Source of the DNA: Longimicrobiales bacterium
GTDB taxonomy: Bacteria; Gemmatimonadota; Gemmatimonadetes; Longimicrobiales; Gaopeijiaceae
Length of the DNA stretch: 34,266 nucleotides
NCBI GenBank assembly: GCA_029245345.1
Contig: JAQWPM010000020.1
Location: forward strand, 1-34,266
Reading direction: 5' to 3'
The position numbers and the translations under genes were made by a program. This document shows, piece after piece, positions 1-7,507 of the stretch (position 1 is its first letter; each line of letters begins with the position of its first letter). Under the pieces are notes generated by a model. It had not been told where the DNA came from and did no database searches. It was given only the letters and a program-made list of their open reading frames with translations.

Positions 1-214
1 TGAGGAAGCTCCTGCAGAGGAAGCTGCTGCTCCCGAGGCCGAAGCTGAGGAAGCTCCTGCAGAGGAAGCTGCTGCTCCCGAGGCCGAAGCTGAGGAAGCT
101 CCTGCAGAGGAAGCTGCTGCTCCCGAGGCCGAAGCTGAGGAAGCTCCTGCAGAGGAAGCTGCTGAAGAGCCGGCTGCCGACGCCGAAGAAACCGAAGAGG
201 AGAAGTCCGAGTAA
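1..214 (+). CDS. rpsP: C-terminal acidic tail, probably of ribosomal protein bS16 (5' partial)
   Basis: Only the last 70 codons are in the window, ending with TAA at 212-214. The visible part is a low-complexity Glu/Ala/Pro tail built from a 15-residue repeat (EEAPAEEAAAPEAEA) and closing with EETEEEKSE. No folded domain is visible. The call rests on position: the next genes are rimM and trmD, and in many bacteria rpsP lies directly upstream of them. In several phyla bS16 carries an Ala/Glu-rich C-terminal extension. A small KH-domain protein (khpA) sometimes sits between rpsP and rimM and is the main alternative. The distance to rimM is 20 bases, which suggests cotranscription. The reading frame is certain; the identity is an inference from gene order. 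Confidence 0.6.
   Translation, partial: EEAPAEEAAAPEAEAEEAPAEEAAAPEAEAEEAPAEEAAAPEAEAEEAPAEEAAEEPAADAEETEEEKSE
2..163 (+). repeat. 45-bp perfect coding tandem repeat, 3.6 copies
   Basis: Units lie at 2-46, 47-91 and 92-136, with a 27-base partial fourth copy at 137-163. The copies look identical base for base, so synonymous positions have not drifted. This points to recent duplication by slippage or unequal exchange. Each unit encodes 15 residues rich in Glu and Ala with two Pro. The array may extend to the left beyond the window. Confidence 0.95.
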
Positions 215-234
215 CCCTCGGGCGTCTTTGATTC

Positions 235-777
235 ATGGGTCGCCAAGACCCGAAGTTTCTCGTCGTGGGGCATGTAAATAGGCCGCACGGAACAAAGGGT
301 GAGCTTTTTATTGGGCCGCTGACGGACCACCCCGAGGGCATCTTTGTCCCCGGGGTGGTTTTTCGTCTGGGTGGTAAGGACGACGAGCAGCCGGATCCCG
401 ATCTGCCGCCGCTGCGTATCGAGACGGTGCGGCCGTTTCAGAACGGACATCTCATCGTGTTCGCAGGAGTAGATGACCGGAATGAGGCCGATCGACTTCG
501 TAATCGATACCTCTTCGTTCCCGCTGAGGACGTCGCTCCGCTCGCCGCGGGCGAAGTGTTCTTCCACGATCTAATTGGTATGAAGGTCGAGACCGTTGCG
601 GGTCAGAAACTCGGTGAAGTCGCGGAGATCTTTGAGCTCAGCCCAGCGCACATGCTTGAGGTCCGCGGGGAGAAGAAGGAGTACATGATCCCCTTCACAA
701 AAGAGGTCGTTGTTGAAGTGGACGCTGATGCCTCACGGCTCGTCGTCGACCCGCCCGACGGACTCTTGGATCTCTGA
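235..777 (+). CDS. rimM: Ribosome maturation factor RimM
   Basis: RimM binds ribosomal protein uS19 and helps the 30S head mature before 16S processing is complete. The 180-residue product has the family's two-part structure. The N-terminal barrel (about residues 8-95) has the typical opening VGHVNRPHGTKGELFI and a later RNRYLFVP segment. The C-terminal PRC-like barrel (about 105-178) has FFHDLIGMKV and EYMIPF. The length is normal for the family. The ATG start at 235 lacks an obvious Shine-Dalgarno sequence, but the reading frame begins exactly where the conserved domain should. The TGA stop is followed after two bases by the GTG of trmD, so the two genes are almost certainly translated from one message. 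Confidence 0.96.
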   Translation: MGRQDPKFLVVGHVNRPHGTKGELFIGPLTDHPEGIFVPGVVFRLGGKDDEQPDPDLPPLRIETVRPFQNGHLIVFAGVDDRNEADRLRNRYLFVPAEDVAPLAAGEVFFHDLIGMKVETVAGQKLGEVAEIFELSPAHMLEVRGEKKEYMIPFTKEVVVEVDADASRLVVDPPDGLLDL

Positions 778-779
778 TC

Positions 780-1451
780 GTGCGCATCAACATCGTCTCG
801 ATCTTCCCGAGTTTCTTCGAAGGCCCTCTTGGACTGTCCATTCCGAAGCGGGCCTCTGAGGCGGGCTTGGTCGAGTACAACCTCATCGACTTACGCGACT
901 ACACCCACGACAAGCACCGGACCGTGGATGCTCTCCCATACGGGGGAGGGGCGGGGATGGTGATGAAGCCCGAACCGTTCTTTGAGGCGATGGATGACGT
1001 CGCGCCTGTGGGCCCGGTCGTGCTACTGTCCGCTCGGGGCCGTCCGTTCACGCATGATGACGCGGTACGATTGAGCGTGCAGCCCGATCTAACCCTTCTG
1101 TGTGGTCACTATAAAGACGTGGACCAACGCGTGGCCGACCATCTGGCGACCGAAGAGATCTCCATCGGTGACTATGTACTGTCCGGGGGAGAGGTCGGGG
1201 CGTTGGTCATCACGGACGCGGTCGTGCGACTCTTGCCCGGAGCGATCGGAGACCACGAGGCTGCATCAACCGATTCGTTCTACGATGCAGGACAGGTCAG
1301 CGCTCCGTCCTACACTCGACCGGCGGAGTACCGAGGGCACGAAGTGCCAGAAGTACTACTCTCGGGTGATCACGCGAAGATCGATGAGTGGAAGAAGGAG
1401 CAGGCCGAACGGATCACGGTGGAACGGAGACCGGAGTTGAGCAGAGACTAG
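780..1451 (+). CDS. trmD: tRNA (guanine37-N1)-methyltransferase TrmD
   Basis: TrmD transfers a methyl group from S-adenosylmethionine to G37 of tRNAs reading CNN codons, preventing +1 frameshifts. The SPOUT-fold signatures are clear: INIVSIFPSFF at the N terminus, YGGGAGMVMKPEP near residue 60, LCGHYKDVDQR near 110, and the SAM-binding knot SIGDYVLSGGE near 130. The C-terminal helical domain has the substrate motif PSYTRPAEYRG. At 223 residues it is slightly shorter than the usual 230-255, mainly at the C terminus. It starts with GTG at 780, two bases after the rimM stop. The stop codon at 1449-1451 overlaps the stop of the convergent dehydratase gene. The usual partner rplS is not directly downstream but 2.2 kb away. 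Confidence 0.97.
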   Translation: MRINIVSIFPSFFEGPLGLSIPKRASEAGLVEYNLIDLRDYTHDKHRTVDALPYGGGAGMVMKPEPFFEAMDDVAPVGPVVLLSARGRPFTHDDAVRLSVQPDLTLLCGHYKDVDQRVADHLATEEISIGDYVLSGGEVGALVITDAVVRLLPGAIGDHEAASTDSFYDAGQVSAPSYTRPAEYRGHEVPEVLLSGDHAKIDEWKKEQAERITVERRPELSRD

Positions 1452-2434
1452 TTCCAGCTCAAGCCACGCAGTTGCTCGGTGTCCAAATTGCCCCCGCTCA
1501 AGACGGCAACGACCTTCGCTCCGGCTGGCGCCTTTACGAGCCCCTGAAGCAGAGCTCCGACCGGTGCCGCTGCCGCACCCTCGGCCACGAGCTTAGCTCG
1601 CTCCATGAGCCAGAGGAGCGCTTCGAAGATCTGTTGGTCAGGCAACGTCACTATTTCGTCGACAAATCGGGCCGCCACCGAGCGTGTGTTGTAGCCGATC
1701 CTTCTTACACGAAGTCCATCGATTACACAGTCGACTTCGTCGAGCGTCACCTGATGGCCGGCTTCAACGCTGAGCTTCATGGCGGGGGCACCAGAGGATT
1801 CTACGCCAATAATCCGCACCTCCGGGTTGATGCTCTTTGCTGCCATCGACACGCCGGAAATGAGCCCGCCCCCTCCTATGGGCACCACGATCACATCCAC
1901 ATCGGGGAAGTCCTCCATGATCTCGAGGCCGACCGTCCCTTGTCCCGCGATCAGCCGAGGATCGTCGAAGGGGTGTATATAGGTCAGCCCTCGCTCCTCC
2001 ACGAGCTCCAACGCCTTCTCGTTGGCTTCATCCCAGATCGTGCCGTGTAGGATGACTTCTGCCCCGTAGCCCTCCGTCGCTGCGATCTTTGACGGAGTCG
2101 CGTTCTCGGCCATACACACCACGGCCTTTACGCCGTGTTGCCGAGCCGCGATCGCCACACCTTGGGAGTGGTTGCCCGCGGACGAGCAGATGACTCCGCG
2201 GGCCTTTTCTTCGACCGTCAGTTGGCCGATCAGATTCGTCGGGCCGCGTACCTTGTACGATCCACCCCTTTGGAAGATCTCCGCCTTTAGGCGCATGTCG
2301 AAGCCGGTGGCCTCGCTAAGGGAGCGGGATGTGAGCAGTGGCGTGTGGTACGTGTGCGGCGCGACTCGAGCGCGCGCTGCTTCGAAGTCGTCCCTCGTCA
2401 GTGACAGATCGAGGTCCAGCTCATAGAGGCTCAA
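1448..2434 (-). CDS. PLP-dependent threonine/serine dehydratase-like protein
   Basis: A fold-type II PLP enzyme of the threonine ammonia-lyase / serine racemase group, which deaminates threonine or serine to the 2-oxoacid. Visible features are the PLP lysine in GGSYKVRG (Lys about 61), the substrate loop SSAGNHSQG, the phosphate-binding loop GGGGLISG near residue 180, and a C-terminal VLSGGN motif. There is no ACT domain, so it resembles the short catabolic type (about 320-330 residues) rather than the feedback-inhibited IlvA. The frame stays open into the upstream peptidase gene, but the family starts much later. A TTG at 2434-2432 with GGGGAA just upstream gives 328 residues, and it begins three bases after the peptidase stop. 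Which of threonine or serine is the substrate cannot be decided from sequence. Confidence 0.88.
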   Translation of the reverse strand: MSLYELDLDLSLTRDDFEAARARVAPHTYHTPLLTSRSLSEATGFDMRLKAEIFQRGGSYKVRGPTNLIGQLTVEEKARGVICSSAGNHSQGVAIAARQHGVKAVVCMAENATPSKIAATEGYGAEVILHGTIWDEANEKALELVEERGLTYIHPFDDPRLIAGQGTVGLEIMEDFPDVDVIVVPIGGGGLISGVSMAAKSINPEVRIIGVESSGAPAMKLSVEAGHQVTLDEVDCVIDGLRVRRIGYNTRSVAARFVDEIVTLPDQQIFEALLWLMERAKLVAEGAAAAPVGALLQGLVKAPAGAKVVAVLSGGNLDTEQLRGLSWN

Positions 2435-2436
2435 CG

Positions 2437-3504
2437 TCAGTTCCCCAGTCCTTCCATTCCGCCTTCTTTCCATGCCGGCTTCGGCCCATCGGCGAGGAAA
2501 CGGACCGCCTCCACCGCGGCGTCTACCAGGGCCGCCATGTGCCCGAAGTCGACCATCGCTACCTCGTCGGACGGCTGATGGTAGTCGGTATGCATATTGA
2601 ACGACGACAGGGTGTGCGCGGGGATACCCAGGCGCGCAAACGCGATGTTGTCGCTGCGAAAGAAGAAATTCTGGTCGAGGCGGGTGTCTGCGACGATCGG
2701 AGATCCAGCGGCACTGAGCTGGTCGCCCATCGTGGTGCGCTCGAAGCCCGTCAGCCAACCCTTCCCAAAGCCGCCCGATAATGAGTCGGGACGCCCGATC
2801 ATCTCGATCTGAAGATCCGCGACGGTCTGCTCCATCGGGATCACAGGGTTGTCGATGTAGTAACGCGTCCCGAGCAGACCCATCTCTTCTGCCGTGCTGA
2901 GCAAGATGATGATGGTCCGGCGGGGTGCGGTGCCGCTCTCGATGATGTCCCGGGCGATCTCCAGCACCGCGACGGTTCCAGATCCGTCGTCGTCGGCTCC
3001 GTTGTATATCGAATCACCATCGACCGGCTGACCTATGCCGACGTGGTCGAAGTGAGCTCCTAGGATCACGGCTTCTCCCGCGACTTCGGGGTCCGCGCCG
3101 CGAATGATGCCGACGACGTTGACCTCGGTGTCCAAGATCCTGTCCGCAGAAATCGTGTCGAAGTCGATGGTCGCAGATGCAATAGTCAGACGCTCGCGAC
3201 CGCGAATCTCCACTCGTGCCATGGGCACCGTCTGGAAGTACCCATCGTCGCCGGCTGGCTCCACGCCGTAACGCTCGAGCTCAGCGGCTAGGAAGCGAGC
3301 CGCCTTAGCAGCGCCTTCCGTTCCGGTGCGACGCCCTTCCATAGAATCGGCGGCCAGTGTGGAGAGGAGGCTCTCAAGCCGCTCGGCCCTCGATTGATCC
3401 GTGTCGGCGAGGCCGACCGCTGCTTCCTCGACTTCTCCTTCTCCGCCTCCACAGGCAGCCGCGAGGGCGATCATGATTAGGATGGGAATCCGTAGAATGC
3501 GCAT
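2437..3504 (-). CDS. M28 family aminopeptidase, putative lipoprotein
   Basis: A zinc peptidase of the M28 family, expected to remove N-terminal residues from peptides outside the cytoplasm. The start at 3504 is chosen because it gives MRILRIPILIMIALAAAC, a lipoprotein signal with Cys18, and has GGAG about 8 bases upstream. A longer in-frame extension to 3564 would bury the signal. The zinc-site motifs are AHFDHVG (His151, Asp153), GADDDGSG (Asp171-173), TAEEMGLLG (Glu206-207) and the distal histidines in HTDYHQPSDE. It lies upstream of the dehydratase on the same strand with three bases between them, so the two form a unit. It reads divergently from rplS. The substrate is unknown. Confidence 0.9.
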   Translation of the reverse strand: MRILRIPILIMIALAAACGGGEGEVEEAAVGLADTDQSRAERLESLLSTLAADSMEGRRTGTEGAAKAARFLAAELERYGVEPAGDDGYFQTVPMARVEIRGRERLTIASATIDFDTISADRILDTEVNVVGIIRGADPEVAGEAVILGAHFDHVGIGQPVDGDSIYNGADDDGSGTVAVLEIARDIIESGTAPRRTIIILLSTAEEMGLLGTRYYIDNPVIPMEQTVADLQIEMIGRPDSLSGGFGKGWLTGFERTTMGDQLSAAGSPIVADTRLDQNFFFRSDNIAFARLGIPAHTLSSFNMHTDYHQPSDEVAMVDFGHMAALVDAAVEAVRFLADGPKPAWKEGGMEGLGN

Positions 3505-3653
3505 GGTAGCTCCGGATGGGGATTGAGACGGGCCAAGATGGCTCGTTCCGGCCCGATACGACACCCGTAGGGGGGGGACTTCACCCTCTCAATAACCTGA
3601 TTACATTACTGGTCTCTCTAAGAACGCCTTCGGCAATACCGTGGAGCCGAATT

Positions 3654-4007
3654 ATGTCCGATGTGATCAAAGAAATCGAAAAAGAGCTACTCCGGGACGA
3701 CCTCCCCGAGTTCGCACCTGGTGACACTATCAAGGTGCTTTATCTCGTCCGTGAGGGGGCCAAAGAGCGCGTCCAGGCGTTCGAGGGTGTGTGCATAGCT
3801 CGCAAGCACGGTGGGCTCGATGAGACCTTCACCGTTCGCAAGATCGCCAGTGGTGTAGGTGTGGAGCGTATCTTCCCGCTACAGGCCCCCACAGTATCTG
3901 GCATCGAAGTGGTTCGCCGTGGCCGAGTCCGCCGCGCGAAGCTCTACTACCTCCGGGGCCGTCGTGGTAAGTCCGCCAGGATCCCAGAGAAGCGCACCGT
4001 TCGCTGA
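3654..4007 (+). CDS. rplS: 50S ribosomal protein bL19
   Basis: bL19 sits at the subunit interface of the ribosome, near the 30S side. The 117-residue product matches the family in length and in its motifs: [43 protein letters not shown] and the basic C-terminal [17 protein letters not shown]. The ATG at 3654 is preceded by GGAG nine bases upstream; longer in-frame openings would add unrelated residues. The 149 bases between this start and the divergent M28 gene must hold promoters for both sides. They include a run of seven to eight G residues near 3571-3578, but I see no clear -35/-10 pair. rnhB follows after 13 bases. Confidence 0.97.
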   Translation: MSDVIKEIEKELLRDDLPEFAPGDTIKVLYLVREGAKERVQAFEGVCIARKHGGLDETFTVRKIASGVGVERIFPLQAPTVSGIEVVRRGRVRRAKLYYLRGRRGKSARIPEKRTVR

Positions 4008-4020
4008 TTGTGACCCCGGC

Positions 4021-4659
4021 ATGAAGCCGGACTCTGCAAGGTTACCGCGGCCCCAGGACTTGCTCGAATACGAGCGTCGGTTCTGGGGCCGCGGTCTTTT
4101 TATGGCGGGTGTCGATGAGGCGGGCCGAGGTCCGCTTGCTGGCCCGGTAGTCGCGGCGGCGGTGATTCTCCCGGCAGGTGTCTCCGTCGATGGCGCGGAC
4201 GATTCCAAACAGCTGAGTGCCCAGACACGGGAGGAACTCTACGGGGCCATTACCAGCGCGGCGCTCGCTTTCGGCGTCGGAGCTGCATCCGTTCATGAGA
4301 TCGATCGGCGCAACATCCTCCGGGCGACGACCGTCGCGATGCAGCGTGCGTTGGATGCCCTTGATGCGCAGCCCGATCACATCGTCGTGGACGGCCTGCC
4401 CGTGAAACACTTAGGTAGAGAGCACGACGCTGTCGTGGGCGGAGACGGGATCGTGCACAGCATCGGGTGCGCATCGATCCTCGCGAAGGTCGTGCGGGAT
4501 CGGCTCATGCAGCGCCTGGCGCTCCGCTATCCCGGGTACGGCTGGGAGCGCAACATGGGCTATGGCACGGCGGAACACCGTGCTGCGATCGATGAGCTCG
4601 GCCTCACGCCTCATCATCGTCTTACATTTACAGGGCTGCAGTACGCATTAGAACTGTGA
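4021..4659 (+). CDS. rnhB: Ribonuclease HII
   Basis: RNase HII cleaves RNA in RNA-DNA hybrids and starts removal of single ribonucleotides from DNA. The catalytic core begins with AGVDEAGRGPLAGP (Asp32, Glu33) and continues with VVDGLP, SIGCASILAKV and a YPGYGWERNMGYGT segment, the family's usual order. The length is 212 residues. The ATG at 4021 keeps the common N-terminal helix (LLEYERRFWGRG) in front of the core. It has no good ribosome binding site. An internal ATG at 4102 follows a strong hairpin and T-run and would still give a nearly complete core, but it would remove the helix many relatives share. Position after rplS is the usual one. Confidence 0.95.
   Translation: MKPDSARLPRPQDLLEYERRFWGRGLFMAGVDEAGRGPLAGPVVAAAVILPAGVSVDGADDSKQLSAQTREELYGAITSAALAFGVGAASVHEIDRRNILRATTVAMQRALDALDAQPDHIVVDGLPVKHLGREHDAVVGGDGIVHSIGCASILAKVVRDRLMQRLALRYPGYGWERNMGYGTAEHRAAIDELGLTPHHRLTFTGLQYALEL
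4044..4101 (+). terminator. Terminator-like hairpin inside the 5' end of rnhB
   Basis: A perfect 13-base inverted repeat, ACCGCGGCCCCAG at 4044-4056 and CTGGGGCCGCGGT at 4083-4095, is followed at once by CTTTTT (4096-4101). The intervening bases extend the stem with a few more pairs, including G-U. They also contain a small inner hairpin, GCTCG-AATA-CGAGC, at 4062-4075. The result is a long GC-rich rod with a U-tract, the classic form of an intrinsic terminator. It follows rplS by 37 bases but lies within the rnhB reading frame. It could end the rplS transcript, attenuate rnhB, or mark a later rnhB start. Confidence 0.75.
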
Positions 4660-4698
4660 GATGAGACCTGTTGAATCGCTTCAATTCGGAGTAAGTCA

Positions 4699-6255
4699 GT
4701 GCAGAAAATTGGGATGCGTAGCGGTGTGACGACCCTGCTTCTTTCTTTCTTGCTCGCTGGCCAGGTCCAGGCGCAACTCTCTCCCGAGCGCATTCAGGCG
4801 CTGGTCGACTCGGACGCGGTGCCCGCCATCGAGATGTTCCGGGAGTACCTCGGGCTTCCGAACGATGGACACTTCCCGGAAGACATCGATCGGCTGCTCA
4901 CCTGGCTCGAGCGCGCGTTCACGGACCGGGGGTTTACCGCTGAGCGGCTCGAGACCGAGGGCAATCGGCTGCTTTTCGTGGAGCGCCGGGTTGCGAATCC
5001 ATCTGCCACGGTTTTGGTGTACCTCCAGTCGGACGGACAGCCCGTGGACCCCTCGGCGTGGAATCAGGAGAGTGCCTACCTGGCCGCGTTGAAGGAGGAG
5101 GGCGCTGACGGGTCGTTCGAAGAAATCTCCTGGGACGCCTTGCAGGCGGGCATCGACGAAGACTGGCGCATTTATGCTCGATCGGCCTCGGACTCTAAGG
5201 GACCCAACATTCAGTTCCTCAAGGCGCTGGACGTCATGGCTGCTGCGGGCGTCGAGCCCGACTACGACATCAAGGTCATCATCGACACGATGGAGGAGAT
5301 GGGATCACCGGTGCTGCCCGCGGCGATCGAGAGATACTCTGAAAAACTCGCAGCCGACATGCTGATCATCTTCGACGGGCCACCCCACTATTCTGGGCGG
5401 CCGTCGCTCAAGTTCGGCGCCCGGGGCATCTCGAGCTTCACACTGACTACCTATGGTCCCCGTGTCCCGCAGCACAGTGGGCACTATGGGAACTTCGCGC
5501 CTAATCCGGGCATTCGACTCGCCCAGATCTTGGCTTCGATGAAGTCCAACGAGGGCCGAGTCACCATTCCCGGTTTCTATGATGGAATCGAAATCGATGC
5601 GGCGACCCGTCGGATCCTAGATGCGGTTCCTGACGATCAGCGAGAAGTCATGGCTCGCTTAGGGATTGCTGAGATCGACGCAGTCGCGGGCAGCCTCCAG
5701 GAAGCTGTCCAGTGGCCGTCGCTGAATATCAGAGGCCTTCAGTCCGGATGGGTTGGAGAACAGGTCAGAACGATCGTGCCAGCTACCGCGACGGCTGAGG
5801 TCGACGTTCGGCTCGTGCGGGAGACTGATGGGTGGAGGCTCTTGGGCCTGATTGAGGACCACATCAAGGAACTCGGCTATCACATCATCAAAGACCGTGA
5901 CCCCACAGAGGAGGAGCGGCAGACTGAGGGGCGACTCGCACGCTTCGACGCCCGTGTGTCGTATGACGCCTTCCGCACCGACTTCGACTCCGAGCCCGGA
6001 CTCTGGCTGAGCGCCGGTCTCGTGAACTTGTTTGGGGAAGAACCGGTGAAGATTCGCACGAGCGGCGGATCGATTCCGATTTCTCCGTTCGTGTCGACAC
6101 TCGGGATTCCCGCGGTCACAGTCCCGACGGTCAACCCGGACAACAACCAACACAGCCCGAATGAGAACCTACGGGTTGGGAGCTTCCTAGAGGGGATTGC
6201 GATCGCGACTGCCGTGCTCAGTCAGCCCCTTCGTCCGTTCGTGTTGGTGCATTGA
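4699..6255 (+). CDS. Exported M20-family-like metallopeptidase
   Basis: The 518-residue product has a signal peptide (hydrophobic stretch at about 10-22, likely cleavage after VQA) and the layout of M20 carboxypeptidase/dipeptidase proteins, with a lid domain around residues 240-380. Canonical zinc-site elements are present in DSKGP (Asp165), DTMEEMGSP (Glu199, Glu200), IIFDGPP (Asp226) and NNQHSPNE (His485). The first metal motif, normally His-x-Asp, reads LQSDGQPVD, so the histidine is replaced by Gln110 while Asp112 remains. This may be a subfamily feature or a change in metal binding. The GTG start at 4699 has GGAG eight bases upstream; an ATG at 4714 would also keep the signal peptide. 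It lies 39 bases after rnhB and upstream of tRNA-Lys. Confidence 0.85.
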   Translation: MQKIGMRSGVTTLLLSFLLAGQVQAQLSPERIQALVDSDAVPAIEMFREYLGLPNDGHFPEDIDRLLTWLERAFTDRGFTAERLETEGNRLLFVERRVANPSATVLVYLQSDGQPVDPSAWNQESAYLAALKEEGADGSFEEISWDALQAGIDEDWRIYARSASDSKGPNIQFLKALDVMAAAGVEPDYDIKVIIDTMEEMGSPVLPAAIERYSEKLAADMLIIFDGPPHYSGRPSLKFGARGISSFTLTTYGPRVPQHSGHYGNFAPNPGIRLAQILASMKSNEGRVTIPGFYDGIEIDAATRRILDAVPDDQREVMARLGIAEIDAVAGSLQEAVQWPSLNIRGLQSGWVGEQVRTIVPATATAEVDVRLVRETDGWRLLGLIEDHIKELGYHIIKDRDPTEEERQTEGRLARFDARVSYDAFRTDFDSEPGLWLSAGLVNLFGEEPVKIRTSGGSIPISPFVSTLGIPAVTVPTVNPDNNQHSPNENLRVGSFLEGIAIATAVLSQPLRPFVLVH

Positions 6256-6289
6256 GGATGTAGCTCGGCGGCGTTCCTAGCCCAAGCGC

Positions 6290-6317
6290 TTCAACTTTTC
6301 TCAGGCCATCGTATCTT
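6290..6317 (+). promoter_or_regulatory. Possible promoter of tRNA-Lys
   Basis: TTCAAC at 6290-6295 and TATCTT at 6312-6317 are separated by 16 bases, and the -10-like box lies 12 bases before the mature tRNA. The matches to the sigma-70 consensus are only partial (three and four of six), so position supports this more than sequence does. Confidence 0.35.
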
Positions 6318-6329
6318 CATGCGCGTACC

Positions 6330-6402
<73 letters not shown>

Positions 6403-6805
6403 TTAGTGATAAGCCAAGCTCTGCAGCGCTTTTATAGGTTGTGGGGTTTGTTTTGTCCGTGGCATATGGGTGATGAGGACCCACAGAAGGACCCACAATG
6501 GAGTCAGGACTCAGGAAGCACTCGCTGGCCGGTCACCCCTCCCCTTATTGGCGTCCACGGGGCGGTACTGGTGCAGGACCGCACACATCGGCGCCACTGC
6601 AATACCGTTCCCCGAAAAATATTTGGTAGCTGGCACGGGTCCATTTCCCCGATAAGCGAGACCCCAGTACCGGGGGGCACCCCTTATTCCACCACCACTT
6701 ACGCTGAACCACTAAATAGTGTTTTGCGCGTCCTGAGTTGCGGGCCTGAGTGGGGCGGAGCAGAATGAAGGTGGAGCACTACAGGACTTGGTGGAGGATG
6801 GCCCG
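6403..6805 (+). other. Long stretch without a recognisable gene, downstream of tRNA-Lys
   Basis: These 403 bases contain open frames of 60-120 codons, but none reads like a protein and none has a good start. The composition is locally less GC-rich just after the tRNA (around 6425-6455). A short direct repeat, AGGACCCACA, occurs twice at about 6477-6496. No integrase, terminator with a U-tract, or second copy of the tRNA 3' end was found. The last bases carry the ribosome binding site of the next reading frame (GGAGG at 6793-6797). Confidence 0.6.
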
Positions 6806-7147
6806 ATGAGATTCATAGGCGCAGTAGCCCTAGCGCCGGTCATGTGCGTGTCGGGATTCGGCTGCATGGCGACCGTGACTCCGCAGGGAGCTACCGTTCA
6901 GCCCGTCACAGACACCTAGAAGGAAAGGGCCTGTGAGTTCATTACCATCGTCGCGGTTTCAGAGTCCATGGGATCTAGTACAGGGGCAGACGCTCAAGGT
7001 GCGATGAACAAGGCTCGCAATGCAGTTGCCGAAGCTGGAGGCAATGCTATGCGCATCATCTCGGCAGACTCGAATGAATACGCCACAACCGTCACAGCCG
7101 AGGCCCTGAAGTGCGACCTGGCGAAGCTGAGCGAGCGTGGCGCCTAA
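6806..7147 (+). pseudogene. DUF4156-like lipoprotein gene with an in-frame amber codon
   Basis: The ATG at 6806 is preceded by GGAGG at an ideal distance. The frame encodes a hydrophobic N terminus with Cys20 (MRFIGAVALAPVMC, then VSGFGC), a short spacer ending VQPVTDT, then TAG at 6917-6919. The same frame then continues for 75 codons to TAA at 7145. The second part (KERACEFITIVAVS, NKARNAVAEAGGNAMRIIS, TAEALKC) looks like the small DUF4156 lipoprotein domain, with its typical Cys pair and an Asn/Ala-rich helix leading to a final Cys. Both halves lie in one frame with no shift, so a single base change accounts for the break. It could be a young pseudogene, a sequencing error, or stop-codon readthrough; the first is most likely. 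The family assignment is from recall of the pattern. Confidence 0.65.
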
Positions 7148-7258
7148 CTTGGTCTGTTCTTCGCTGTGGCATCCCTTCGAACGGCTGTCGACGACCGGCG
7201 TCGGCTCCACCTCAGTCTTGCCGAGCACTCGGAGGCACCGGATGGACCCGATCCTCAC

Positions 7259-7507
7259 ATGAAGGTCCTGCCCACCTCGATGAGGTTCGCCAAGTGGAGC
7301 GCCTACCTCGGCCTGGTCTGCGGCGTTCTCTACTCTTTTGGCGGTGTCGTTGTCGATCTTCTCACGGTTGGTCTGAACTGGGGCACGGTGATGGCGTTCG
7401 GCGCGCTGGTCGGCATGCCGGTTGCCTTCGGTGTGCCCGGCTTCTTCTTAGGGGCCCTAGTCGCCTTGGTCGCCCAAGGTGTCGGCGCTGTTCTCGACCG
7501 GGCCTAG
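7259..7507 (+). CDS. Small membrane protein of unknown function
   Basis: The product is 82 residues from the ATG at 7259; a second in-frame ATG at 7280 (MRFAKWSAYLG) has AAGG upstream and may be the real start. Two hydrophobic segments are visible, YLGLVCGVLYSFGGVVVDLL and the later GMPVAFGVPGFFLGALVALVAQGVG. A central TVGLNWGTVMAFGALVGMPV turn separates and leads into the second. Small proteins with this general pattern occur in several phyla with no assigned function. An upstream open extension to 7166 encodes charged residues that do not resemble the membrane core. It stands alone between a broken lipoprotein gene and a non-coding stretch. Confidence 0.6.
   Translation: MKVLPTSMRFAKWSAYLGLVCGVLYSFGGVVVDLLTVGLNWGTVMAFGALVGMPVAFGVPGFFLGALVALVAQGVGAVLDRA

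Noticed and set aside
1448-2758. Longer N terminus for the dehydratase
   Set aside because: The extra residues are out of frame with, and antisense to nothing but part of, the M28 coding region, and do not resemble the family; the TTG at 2434 fits better.
4102-4659. rnhB starting at the ATG after the hairpin
   Set aside because: It would cut off an N-terminal helix common in the family, and no ribosome binding site is free there; kept only as an alternative.
6406-6768. A 120-codon frame after tRNA-Lys as a real gene
   Set aside because: There is no ribosome binding site, and the translation is rich in Pro/His/Trp/Cys without pattern; other frames are equally open.
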